From the NCBI GenBank assembly GCA_017548125.1, contig JAFYNK010000087.1, forward strand, positions 39,069 through 103,068: a DNA stretch of 64,000 nt, read 5' to 3'. The notes under the pieces were generated by a model. The model was not told where the DNA came from. It searched no databases and saw only the letters and a program-made list of their open reading frames with translations. A program made the translations under genes and the position numbers. How positions within the stretch are numbered: the first letter of the stretch is position 1; each line of letters begins with the position of its first letter. Positions 50,150 to 61,300 of the stretch are shown here, piece by piece. The DNA is from Bacteroidales bacterium. GTDB lineage: Bacteria; Bacteroidota; Bacteroidia; Bacteroidales; F082.

Positions 50150-51430
50150 ATGAATATCTTAGTATTAGGTTCAGGTGGTCGCGAGTATGCTTTCGCATGG
50201 AAACTCGCTCAAAGTGAATTGGTTAATAAACTTTATATCGCTCCAGGTAACGCTGGAACAAACTCAATAGGCGAGAATATCAATATCAACATCGCTGATT
50301 TTAATATTGTTAAAGAAACAGTGTTGAATCTCAATATTGAAATGGTCGTTGTTGGTCCTGAGCAGCCTCTTGTTGACGGCATCGTTGATTTCTTCAAAAA
50401 CGATGAAAAGTTAAAAGATATTAAGATTATCGGTCCTGATCAAAAAGGCGCTCAGTTAGAAGGCAGCAAGGCTTTTGCAAAGGCTTTCATGGAAAAATAT
50501 AACGTGCCAACAGCATCATGTTTCACAGTGACTGCCGACAATCTCGAAGAAGGATTGCAATATCTCACAACACAAAAAGCACCTTATGTCCTTAAGGCTG
50601 ACGGTCTTGCAGCAGGCAAAGGCGTTCTCATCATCGACTCATTGGAAGAAGCTCAATATGAATTGAAAGACATGCTCTCAGGTAAGTTCGGTTCAGCTTC
50701 TGCTAAAGTCGTTATTGAGACTTTCTTGAAAGGCATCGAGGTTTCTATGTTCGTCTTGACCGACGGTGAACATTATGTCGTTCTTCCAGAAGCTAAAGAC
50801 TACAAACGTATCGGTGACGGTGACACAGGCTTGAACACAGGCGGCATGGGCGCTGTTTCTCCAGTTCCTTTCGTGACACCAGAATTTGTCGAGAAAGTTG
50901 AGAACAGAATCATAAAACCAACAATACAAGGTCTCAAAGAAGAAAATATCGATTATAAAGGATTCATCTTCATTGGTTTGATGAACGTTGACGGCGACCC
51001 ATACGTCATTGAATATAACGTAAGAATGGGCGATCCTGAGACTGAAGGCGTCATGACACGCATCGACTCCGACTTAGTCGCTTTACTCGATGCCTGTGCT
51101 CAAGGCAAATTGAACGAAGTTGATTATCAGACATCAAAAAACACATCTGTGACCGTAATGCTCGTATCTGGCGGTTATCCTGAAGATTATAAAAAAGGTA
51201 TGGTGATGACAGGATTCGAAGAACTCTCAGATTGTATCATCGCTCATGCTGGAACAAAATTCAACGATAAAGGTGAGGTGGTAACTTCAGGCGGTCGCGT
51301 CATCGCGGTGACTGCTCACGGCAAAGATATTGAAGAAGCAAGAACTAAGGCTTATCAAAATGTTGAAAAAATCAAGTTTGAAGGCGTCAACTATCGTCAT
51401 GACATCGGTCTAGACTTGATGAATCTCTAA
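50150..51430 (+). CDS. purD: Phosphoribosylamine-glycine ligase
   Basis: 426 residues, the normal GARS length. Motifs are LVLGSGGREYAFAWKLAQS, APGNAGTNS, the ATP-grasp core PYVLKADGLAAGKGVLII and EFLKGIEVSM-like FLKGIEVSMFVLTDG, KRIGDGDTGLNTGGMGAVSP, and YNVRMGDPETEGVM. It joins glycine to phosphoribosylamine in purine synthesis. The next gene begins 4 bp after its stop, so purD, DUF6427 and rnhB form an operon. Confidence 0.97.
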   Translation: MNILVLGSGGREYAFAWKLAQSELVNKLYIAPGNAGTNSIGENININIADFNIVKETVLNLNIEMVVVGPEQPLVDGIVDFFKNDEKLKDIKIIGPDQKGAQLEGSKAFAKAFMEKYNVPTASCFTVTADNLEEGLQYLTTQKAPYVLKADGLAAGKGVLIIDSLEEAQYELKDMLSGKFGSASAKVVIETFLKGIEVSMFVLTDGEHYVVLPEAKDYKRIGDGDTGLNTGGMGAVSPVPFVTPEFVEKVENRIIKPTIQGLKEENIDYKGFIFIGLMNVDGDPYVIEYNVRMGDPETEGVMTRIDSDLVALLDACAQGKLNEVDYQTSKNTSVTVMLVSGGYPEDYKKGMVMTGFEELSDCIIAHAGTKFNDKGEVVTSGGRVIAVTAHGKDIEEARTKAYQNVEKIKFEGVNYRHDIGLDLMNL

Positions 51431-51434
51431 TGTA

Positions 51435-52424
51435 ATGCTAAACTTTTTTAAACACAGTTATCTTTCACAACAAATAGTTGTTGTAGCAATAGCACTCGTA
51501 TTATGGTTGCCGGCTTTTATCACAAAGTCGGCATTCATACCGAGTGAATATAACACGCCATTATATAGCATAATAGTCTCAGCATTCGACTTCTCCCCAA
51601 TTATACTTAACATATTGACGTTCATAGTATATCTGCTTTCAGTATTTCTGTTTAACTCAATGCTTTCGGCAAACCGCCTCGTCTCCAAATACAGTACAGT
51701 AGGAGCGTTTACCTTTGTAATGATGATGTGCTGTTCGCCTGAATTGCATTCCTGTTATCCATTTATCTTCGCATGTCCGTTCATACTGATGGCAATGCAC
51801 ACGCTATTCCTTATATATCAGACAGATGCACCTGAAAATTATATGATGAACATCGGTTATTTCATAGGAATAGCATCTTTGTTTTATTATCCTTCCGTTT
51901 TCTTGATATTTTGGGTTCTGCTGTCGTTTTTGATATTCAGATTCGATCAGTTAAGATACACATTGATACCAATAGTATCATTCTTGATTGTCAGCGCATT
52001 AGTGCTAGGCATAAGTTTCTTGTTCGGCAGTTACGACATGCTTATAGACTCGTATTCTCATTTTTTCAGAAACATAAGATTCTCGTTTGAATTAACTGCT
52101 TTAAATAAGATAATGCTAGTCATAAGTGGAACATTGTTTATTGTTTCGTTATTGAAAATCTTTGGCAACGCAAATTCCGATAAAGGAACAAACGTAAGAA
52201 AAAGGGTAGGGGTGTCGCTTGTCTTGACGATATTCGCTTTCATCATATTTTTTATGCAAAAACCGCTTATGAACAACGCATTGATTTTTATGATGTTTGC
52301 TTTGTTTTATGCGATAGCGTTGTCTGAAATTAAGAAATCAAGAATCGCAAATGTCATTATGATTATATTTTTAACATTTGTTTTGATTAATCAGTATTTA
52401 CCATTATTTGGTGTAATGATATGA
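51435..52424 (+). CDS. DUF6427 membrane protein
   Basis: 329 residues, about nine to ten hydrophobic segments ([54 protein letters not shown]). It matches the Bacteroidetes polytopic family DUF6427 by its start [14 protein letters not shown] and pattern. It may work in the envelope, but the function is unknown. The stop overlaps the rnhB start by 4 nt (ATGA). Confidence 0.8.
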   Translation: MLNFFKHSYLSQQIVVVAIALVLWLPAFITKSAFIPSEYNTPLYSIIVSAFDFSPIILNILTFIVYLLSVFLFNSMLSANRLVSKYSTVGAFTFVMMMCCSPELHSCYPFIFACPFILMAMHTLFLIYQTDAPENYMMNIGYFIGIASLFYYPSVFLIFWVLLSFLIFRFDQLRYTLIPIVSFLIVSALVLGISFLFGSYDMLIDSYSHFFRNIRFSFELTALNKIMLVISGTLFIVSLLKIFGNANSDKGTNVRKRVGVSLVLTIFAFIIFFMQKPLMNNALIFMMFALFYAIALSEIKKSRIANVIMIIFLTFVLINQYLPLFGVMI

Positions 52425-53017
52425 ATCTCATAGCACACTATACAGACAATTTGATTGAAGCAGGCTGTGATGAAGCTGGTCGCGGATGTATTGCAGGACC
52501 AGTGGTTGCTGCTGCGGTGATATTAGATAGAAACAAGGACTATCCGATGTTAGATGATTCTAAAAAACTCACTGAGAGACAACGCAATAAGTTAAGAAAC
52601 GTGATTATTGAAGAAGCTCTGGCATACGGAATAGGAATCGTTGATAATAAAGAAATAGACGAGATAAATATCTTGAACGCTTCTTTCCTTGCAATGCATA
52701 GAGCCATCGAACAACTCAAAGTAAAACCAGAATTTCTGCTTATAGACGGCAACCGCTTCAATCCTTATAAAGATATTAAGCATCAATGTATTGTAGGCGG
52801 CGACGCCAAATATCAGGCAATAGCGGCAGCATCTATCTTAGCAAAGACGACAAGAGATGCTATGATGGAAGAATATGACTTGCAATATCCAATCTATAAC
52901 TGGAAGAAAAACAAAGGCTATCCCACATTGGAACACAAAAACGCCGTCGCAGAATATGGAACAACACCGTTGCACCGCATGACATTCAACATGACGATTC
53001 AGCTGAAATTGTTTTAA
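52421..53017 (+). CDS. rnhB: Ribonuclease HII
   Basis: 198 residues. Catalytic acids are in [20 protein letters not shown] (D17, E18) and LLIDGNRF (D109), followed by [19 protein letters not shown] and [20 protein letters not shown]. It cuts the RNA strand of RNA-DNA hybrids and removes single ribonucleotides from DNA. It is the last gene of the purD operon. Confidence 0.97.
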   Translation: MNLIAHYTDNLIEAGCDEAGRGCIAGPVVAAAVILDRNKDYPMLDDSKKLTERQRNKLRNVIIEEALAYGIGIVDNKEIDEINILNASFLAMHRAIEQLKVKPEFLLIDGNRFNPYKDIKHQCIVGGDAKYQAIAAASILAKTTRDAMMEEYDLQYPIYNWKKNKGYPTLEHKNAVAEYGTTPLHRMTFNMTIQLKLF

Positions 53018-53071
53018 TGGCAAAAGGCTATAATTCAATGGCAAAAGAACATTATTTTTTAACAAAAAAAA

Positions 53072-53103
53072 CTTGATAAATAAAAATAATATAAATACAT
53101 TTG
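53072..53103 (+). promoter_or_regulatory. Promoter of the giant BspA-like gene
   Basis: CTTG (53072-53075), about 20 bp, then TACATTTG (53096-53103). This matches TTG-N19..21-TAnnTTTG and predicts a 5' leader of about 230 nt. Confidence 0.65.
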
Positions 53104-53109
53104 CCAGTG

Positions 53110-53303
53110 AACGAGTTCTAATAAATATCAGATACGTTGGCTTATATTTACGTACTCTAAGCATAGACACAAAAATCTATGTTATGAAATAACTCACTAC
53201 TAATCAAACAACTGCCTTTGCCAACATCTGACATAATTATTTTATTGTAAAAATGAAAATATACAAGGCGTAGATTGAAACGCTTTGTTTTTTGCGTTTT
53301 TGT
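53110..53303 (+). promoter_or_regulatory. Structured 5' leader of the BspA-like gene
   Basis: A long-range stem pairs CAGAT plus GTTGGC (53129-53141, with a 2-nt bulge) to GCCAAC plus ATCTG (53220-53230). Inside it CATAGA (53162-53167) pairs with TCTATG (53176-53181). Downstream AAACGC (53278-53283) pairs with GCGTTT (53294-53299) before a T-rich run, 40 nt before the ATG. An alternative AGGCG/CGCTT pairing overlaps that hairpin. The leader may be an attenuator or a separate sRNA. Confidence 0.5.
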
Positions 53304-53343
53304 GATATTTGATAATGAATATAAAACTATTAAAATAAAAATT

Positions 53344-55311
53344 ATGAAGAAGTTTTTACTTTTAATTGCAATCATAATCTCTGGAATGGGATTGTTTGCG
53401 CAAACTGAAATTACAATTGGTGATGGAACATCATCCTCTTACAATGCTCCATTCAACAATAATTACAGACATTCATGGAATGAAACTATTTACTCAAAAG
53501 ATGACATCGGCGAAAGATGTTTGATTAATTCCATCGCTTATCATCGGGCAAATAATTATTCCTATAGTACTTCCACCATTAAAATATACATGGGCGAGAC
53601 GGATAGAAATAACATTTCGTCAACAACAGATTGGACTCCTTTGAGTTCGCTAACAATGGTTTATTCTGGCAGTAATGTTATTATTGGAGATAGCGAATGG
53701 GAAACATTTATTCTGGACGAACCATTCGAATATTCAGGAGAAAGCAATCTGGTCGTTGTGGTAGCAAAGACTGCTAGCAGCTATACAAGTTCATTAAAAT
53801 GGTATTGCACAAGTTATTCGAGTGGCAATTATATTTCTATGTATAGACAAAATGACAATTCAACATCTTATAGCGAACATCCTTCTGGTAATTCTGGAAC
53901 ACGATTAGCGTATGCATCAAACATAAAACTCGATGTTGAAGAACTATCGCAATTTAGCACAACAATTGACTATGATAACTATTCTTTGAAATTTATTGTA
54001 ACTGATGAAGAACTAGCTGAGTGTAAGGTTAAATGCAGCACAAAACCTACTGTTGAAACTTCAATATCTATTCCATCCACAGTTACAATATCTGGAATAG
54101 ATTATACAGTCACATCAATCGCAAATTCAGCTTTCTATAACGCAGATTATATAACAAGTGTTGAAATTCCAAGCACAGTGACTTCTATAGGAACAAACGC
54201 CTTCTACGACTGCGACGGATTGGCTAATGTTGAAATGTCAGATAATATTACCTCAATAGGAGATTACGCCTTCTACGATTGCGACGCATTATCAAATGTT
54301 GAATTGCCAAACGCTCTTACTTCAATAGGAAATTATGCATTTTATAGCTGCTCAATTTTGGCAAATATAGAAATTCCAAGTTCAGTCACTTCTATTGGCA
54401 ATTATGCGTTTAATTATTGTACAAAATTAGGCAGTGTGACATTTGCAGAAAACTCACAGCTTGCAACTATCGGAGCGTATGCTTTCGCTGGAAATTCAAG
54501 CAATTACATGCAATTTACAAGCATTGAAATTCCAAGTTCAGTCACTTCAATAGGAAATTATGCGTTTAATTATTGTACAAAATTAGATAATATCACCTTT
54601 GAAGAAAACTCCCAACTTACTTCTATAGGTCAATATGCTTTCCAAAATTGTACAAGTCTGACAAACATAGAATTGCCAAGTTCTCTCACGTCAATAGGAA
54701 ATTATGCCTTTAGTAATTGTACAAAATTATATAGTATAAGATGTTTTGCAGAAGCTGTGCCTACAACCGCAAGTACCGCATTCAACAATGCACCTTCCAA
54801 CATGAGCATCCAAGTTCCTGAAAATTCTGTTGATTTGTACAAAGCAGCATCACCTTGGAATAATTATAAGGTGACAAAAATGTATGATGCAATAGCAGGT
54901 GACAATATTACTGTAAATTATGGAAACTATTCATTGAAATTTACTATTGTAGGTTTTGAACCAACAGAATGTGAGGTTTTATGTACAACAAAACCATCAT
55001 CCGCAACAGCAATAACAATTCCTTCTTCTGTGACAATCTCAGGAATGGAATGTGACGTGACAGCCTTAGCTAATGATGCTTTTAAATATGGCTACTGGTA
55101 CGTTACATCTGTGGAAATACCTAATACCGTAACACGTATCGGCGATTATGCTTTTTATCATTGCTATGATATGGCATCAATAGAAATACCAGACGCTGTT
55201 GTCACAATTGGTCAATATGCTTTCTCAAGCTGTTCCGATTTAGCAAGCGTTGAAATTCCAAGTTCTGTTACTTCAATAGGCATTACGCATTCTCATATTG
55301 TTCAAGTTTAG
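53344..55311 (+). CDS. Giant BspA-like leucine-rich-repeat surface protein, 5' part up to a frameshift
   Basis: 655 residues from the ATG at 53344, which starts a signal peptide (MKKFLLLIAIIISGMGLFAQ); an upstream TTG frame is not favoured. An N-terminal adhesin-like domain (about 20-200; YRHSWNETIYSKDDIGERCL) precedes a strand-rich module (IDYDNYSLKFIVTDEELAEC) and many 23-residue BspA-type LRRs (VEIPSTVTSIGTNAFYDCDG). The frame ends at 55311 because of an apparent one-base deletion at 55282-55283: the repeat SVTSIG(N)YAFSYC continues in the frame starting at 55284. Full function needs the downstream part. The protein is predicted to be secreted and may bind host or matrix proteins. Confidence 0.85.
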   Translation: MKKFLLLIAIIISGMGLFAQTEITIGDGTSSSYNAPFNNNYRHSWNETIYSKDDIGERCLINSIAYHRANNYSYSTSTIKIYMGETDRNNISSTTDWTPLSSLTMVYSGSNVIIGDSEWETFILDEPFEYSGESNLVVVVAKTASSYTSSLKWYCTSYSSGNYISMYRQNDNSTSYSEHPSGNSGTRLAYASNIKLDVEELSQFSTTIDYDNYSLKFIVTDEELAECKVKCSTKPTVETSISIPSTVTISGIDYTVTSIANSAFYNADYITSVEIPSTVTSIGTNAFYDCDGLANVEMSDNITSIGDYAFYDCDALSNVELPNALTSIGNYAFYSCSILANIEIPSSVTSIGNYAFNYCTKLGSVTFAENSQLATIGAYAFAGNSSNYMQFTSIEIPSSVTSIGNYAFNYCTKLDNITFEENSQLTSIGQYAFQNCTSLTNIELPSSLTSIGNYAFSNCTKLYSIRCFAEAVPTTASTAFNNAPSNMSIQVPENSVDLYKAASPWNNYKVTKMYDAIAGDNITVNYGNYSLKFTIVGFEPTECEVLCTTKPSSATAITIPSSVTISGMECDVTALANDAFKYGYWYVTSVEIPNTVTRIGDYAFYHCYDMASIEIPDAVVTIGQYAFSSCSDLASVEIPSSVTSIGITHSHIVQV

Positions 55312-58300
55312 ACACTATTGCGTTTGAAGAAAATTCCCAACTCGCAACTATTGGTCAATATGCATTTCAATCTTGTTCAAATTTGAAAAGTGTTGAAATC
55401 CCTAATTCTGTTACTTCAATAGGTAATTATGCTTTCCAATCTTGTTCTAATTTAGCCACTTTAACATTTGAAGAAAATTCTCAACTTACAACTATAGGAC
55501 AATATTTATTTTCAAGCTGTTCAAATTTGAAAAGTGTTGAAATTCCAAGTTCTGTTACTTCAATAGGAAGTTACGCTTTCAGATATTGCAAAAAATTGGA
55601 AACAGTGACTTTTGAAGAGAACTCACAGCTGAAAACCATTGGAGAATATGCTTTCGCAGGTGATTGGCAAAATGATAATTACATGCAATTGAGAAGCATT
55701 GAAATTCCAAGTACTGTCACTTCAATAGGCAACTACGCTTTTTATTATTGCTCAAATTTATTAGGCATTAGATGTTATGCTGAAAATGTACCAACAGCAT
55801 ATAATTACACTTTCAGCGGCACTCCTTCAAACATGAACATACAAGTTCCTGAAAATTCAGTCAATGCATACAAAGCTGTTTCTTATTGGAAAAATTACAA
55901 CATTACACCTATACATCCTGTATTTATCGGTGAATATGCTATAGTCGATTATGAAAACTACAGTCTGAAATTTACTATCAAAAACTTCGAGACTAAAGAA
56001 TGTGAAGTGACTTGCTCAACAATGCCAACAACAAATATCTCAATAACAATCCCAACGACAGCAACAATTTCCGGATATGAATTTGATGTTACAAGTTTGG
56101 GTGAAAACGCTTTTTATGATTGTGATTATCTAACAGATGTAGAATTGCCTAATACTTTGACTTCAATTGGCAATAATGCTTTTCAATATTGCAACGGCTT
56201 AAAAAACATAGAAATTCCAGATTCTGTCGTTTCAATAGGCAATAGTGCTTTCTTTAATAATTATTTAGAAAACGTAACATTCGGCGAAAACTCACAGCTT
56301 GAAATTATAGGAAATCATGCTTTTGCTTATTGCTACAATATTACGAATATTGAGATTCCTAATTATGTTGCGACAATCGGAAATAGTGCTTTTAGGAACT
56401 GTAAAATAACAAAAATTGAAATTCCAGCAAGTGTCACTTCTATTGGAAGTTATGCTTTTAGCGACTGCTCAACATTATACGGTATAAAATGTTATGCGAC
56501 AGAAGTCCCAACAACCGATGTTACCGCTTTTAACGGTGTTCCAGCAACAATGAGCATCCAAGTTCCAGAACAATCTGTAGATTCATATAAGACTACCGAA
56601 CCTTGGAGCAATTATAAAATCACAAAGTTCTACACAATTGAAGCTGGTGATTTCGCGATAGTGGATTATGAAAACTATAGCCTTAAATATACAGTGATAG
56701 GGTTGGAGCCTATGGAATGCGATGTGGTTTGCTCAACAAAGCCAACAGTTGATGCAGAGATAACAATTCCAGAAACAGCAACTATATCAGGTGTTGAATG
56801 CACTGTGACAGCTATAGGTAGAAATGCTTTTAGTAATTGTTATAATCTGAAAGCTATTGAAATGCCAAATACCATCACTCGCATTGAAAGCAGCGCTTTT
56901 AATTATTGCCGTTATTTGAATAATATTGAACTTTCAAGTGCTCTTACTTCAATTGGTGGAAGCGCATTTTATGAATGTGATGGCTTGACAAACATTGAAA
57001 TTCCAAATTCTCTTACAACAATAGCAGGAAGCGCTTTCTCTTATTGCGACGGATTGACAAGCATTGAAATTCCAAGTTCTGTCACTTCAATTTATTACAA
57101 TACATTCCAAAGCTGTTCAAACTTGGAAACAATTATTGTTGAAAACGGCAATACAGTATATGACAGCAGAAATAATTGCAACGCAATCATTGAAACTGAA
57201 AGCAATAAATTGTTGGCAGGATGTAAAAATACTATAATACCTAATACAGTAACCTCTATTGGAGAAAACGCTTTCTATAATAATAACTTGACAAGCATAG
57301 AAATACCAAATTCTGTTACATCTATTGGCAATGGAGCTTTCCAATATTGTAATAATTTAACAAGTGTAGAAATACCAAATTCTGTTACAACTATTGACGG
57401 TTATGCATTTTATGATTGCGATGCATTGTCGAGTGTGACATTTGAAAACAACTCACAACTTACATACATTGGAAATCAGACGTTTTCAGATTGTGAAAGT
57501 TTGACAAGTATAGTAATACCAAGTTCTGTTACAAATATTGTTGATAATGCTTTCATTTATACCAAATTGGAAAACATAAGCGTAGAAAGTGGTAATACAA
57601 CGTATGACAGCAGAAATGGTTGTAACGCTATTATAGAAACTTCAAACAACAGAATGATAGTAGGATGTAAGAACTCATCTATACCAAATACTGTACAATC
57701 AATTGCTTATTCTGCATTCCAATATTGCGATGGCTTGACAGACATTTTCATTCCAAATTCAGTCACTTCAATTGATAATAGCGCATTTAATGGATGTAAA
57801 GATTTGGAAAGCATAGTTGTTGAAGAAGACAATCCATATTACGATAGCAGAAATGATTGTAATGCTCTAATTTATGATCCAGGATCTTATTATTATAATG
57901 AAGTAACATTGATACAAGGATGTAAAAATACCGTAATACCAAATTCTGTAACACATATCGGCTCATACGCATTTTATGAATCTGATTTGACAGAAATTGC
58001 TATTCCAGCAAGCGTTGAATATATAGGCTCATGCGCCTTTGAATATTGTTACGAATTGGAAAAAGTCTATTGCTTTGGTGAAGCTGTTAAAGAAACAGAT
58101 TATGATGTTTTCTATGGTTGCTGGGATTTGACAATCTATGTTCCTGAATATCTTGTTTCAGAATATCAGTCAACATATCCATGGAACGAATATAATATAG
58201 AAGCAATTTCATTGGAAGAAGAAAGTGTGACAATAGATTACGGCTCATACGAATTGACATTTTTCGTTTCCAATGCAAGCAATGCGGAATGTATCGTTTA

Positions 58301-61300
58301 TTGCAGTGAATATCCAGATGAGTCAACAGAAATAATAATACCATCAACAGTAACAATTTCTGACATTAAATTTAATGTTACATATATCAACAATGATGCC
58401 TTTGATTACTGTTATAACTTAACAAGCATAGAAATTCCAGCTTCAGTTAATTATATTGGCTATAGTGCTTTTTATGATTGTTCTAATTTGGAAAAAATAT
58501 ATTGCTATGCAGAATCTGTTCCAGAAACATATTATGAAGACCCATTCCAAAACACTTCCGACAATCTGATTATTTATGTTCCTGAAGAATCTTTAAATAA
58601 TTATCAAGAATCATATCCTTGGTATAATTACACAATAAAACCTATTCCTGCACCAGAATATGGAGAAGAAATAACAATTCAATATGAAGATTATTCTTTA
58701 AGATTTGTTATTATAAATACATATCCATACGAATGTGAGGTTAGTTTGGCCGAAAACAATTATTCGTCTGTGGACATAGTAATTCCTTCAGGTGTAACAA
58801 TCAGAGGTTATTCATGCAAGGTGACAACGATAGCAGGTCAAGGTTTCGGAAGTAGTTACATCTCAAGCGTAAAAATTCCAAATACAATAACACATATTGG
58901 CTGGGAAGCTTTTTATTATTGTAATAATTTAACAAGCGTAAAAATACCAAGTTCTGTAATTTTCATAGAAAACAGCGCTTTCCGTTATTGCAACAATTTA
59001 GAAACTATTGAAGTACAAGGTGGAAATGCCGTATATGACAGCAGAAACAATTGCAACGCAATCATAGAAACTGAAAATAACAAATTGATTGCCGGATTCA
59101 AAACATCTGTAATACCTAATAGCGTTACTTCAATAGGTGAATATGCTTTCTATGATTGTGATAATTTGACTTCATTAACATTTGATGCGAACTCTCAACT
59201 TGCGACTATCGACAGTCAAGCTTTCTATGATTGTGATAATCTGACAAGCATAGAATTTCCTAATTCTCTCACGATAATAGATGATTATGCTTTTTATTCA
59301 TGCGACAAATTGGAAGAAATCTCATTTGGAGAAGGCTCTCAATTAACTACTATTGACAGTCAAGCTTTCGCATATTGTTCAAGTCTGACAGAAATTGCAA
59401 TTCCAAGTTCTGTTACATCAGTTTCGGGCAATGCATTCTCAAATTGTTCTAAATTGGAAAGCATAACAGTTGCAAGTGAAAATACAGTTTATGATAGCAG
59501 AAACGAATGTAACGCAATTGTTGCAACAGAAACAAACACATTGATATTGGGATGTAAAAATACAGTCATACCAAACACAGTGACAGCAATTGGAAGTTAT
59601 GCTTTTTATAATTGTGACGCAATAACAACTATGGAAATCCCAAATTCAGTCACTACAATTGGAGATTATGTATTTTATGATTGCGATAATTTGACAAGCA
59701 TGGAAATACCAAGTTCTGTCACTTCCTTGGGAGGTCGTATTTTCTATTATTGTGAAAAATTAGAAAGCATAAACTTTGCAGAAAACTCTCAACTCACTTC
59801 AATCGGTGATTATGCTTTTGCAAATTGCAGCATGTTGTTAAATATTATTTTGCCAAGTAGCATTACTTCCATCGGAGAAAACGCATTCGTATATTGTTCA
59901 AAATTATATGGTATCAGATGCCTCGCTGAAGAAGTGCCAGAAACTGCTCTCAATGCATTTAATACAATTCCATATCATACTAACATTCAGGTTCCAGAAC
60001 AGTCTGTAGAATTGTACAAAGCGACTTTGCCATGGAGCAATTACAATATCACAAAAATATATTCTTCAATGCCAGGTGAATTTGCTACAGTTGATTATGG
60101 AAATTACAGCCTCAAGTTCTCTATCATTGGCTTTGAACCTGCAGAATGCGATGTTGTTTGCAACATAAAACCATCAGCAAATACCGAAATTACAATTCCA
60201 ACTACAGCCACAATTTCTGATGCTGAATATACTGTTACTGCATTAGGAAACAAAGCCTTCCAATCATGTTCATATTTGACTGGCATCGAAATGCCTGAAA
60301 ATATTAGAACTATAGGAAATAACGCCTTCGAATCATGTTCAAAACTGACAAACATCGAAATACCTGATAATGTCACTTATATAGGTAATTATGCGTTCAG
60401 ATACAGTTCGTTGAGAAATGTTGAAATTACCAATAATGTAACATATCTTGGAGAGAGCGCTTTCTCCAGCTCTCAATTATCAAAGATAACATTTGAAGAA
60501 AACTCACAATTGACAGAAATCAAACCATATACTTTTGCTTATTGTGATGCATTGACAAGCATTGAGATACCAACTACAGTCACTTCTATCGGAAATAATG
60601 CATTCTATGATTGTGATGGTTTTGTTGATTTTGAACTCCACGATTCTATTGCATATATTGGCAGTTGGGCTTTTGAATATTGTGATAATTTGGAAAATGT
60701 TTATTCTTATAATTTAACGCCTGCAACTATTGAATGGGGAACGTTTTCTTCTATCAACTCATCTGCAAAAATATATGTTCCTTCTGAATCATTAGATGAG
60801 TACAAATCACGATGGTCAAATTATCAAGATATGATTGTAGGTTTCGTGACATATAGCGAAAACGGATGGACATCAGTACCTGTGCCGACAGATTATGCAT
60901 ACGTAGATTATCCTCTCGTTATTTCAGAAGATGAGACATTGTCGGTTTACTCGTTATATATCAGTAACAATGGCACTGTCACTGTTGAAGATGGCGGACA
61001 ACTCATTTGTCATAAGACAAGAGGCGAGGTGACCGTTGAAAAAGAAATAAGCGGATACTTCTCCCAAACAAACGGTAAATGGAATATAATATCATCCCCA
61101 TTGAAGAATGACATTGATTTGTCAACTGCATCAGAAACCAACATAACATCTAATTCATACGAATTGTATCGTTATGACGAGCCAACACATTCATTGCAAG
61201 CTTATAACAATGGAGATTTCTCTACTTTAGAAACAGGACGAGCCTACGTTTATGCAAACTCAAATGACGTCACCTTGTCATTTACAGGCAATATCAATAC

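Noticed and set aside
53275-53343. Upstream TTG start for the BspA-like protein
   Set aside because: The added 23 residues would precede a clean signal peptide and are encoded by the leader hairpin.
60104-60376. Minus-strand open frame inside the BspA-like gene
   Set aside because: It arises from the repetitive coding sequence; the plus-strand frame is continuous and clearly coding.
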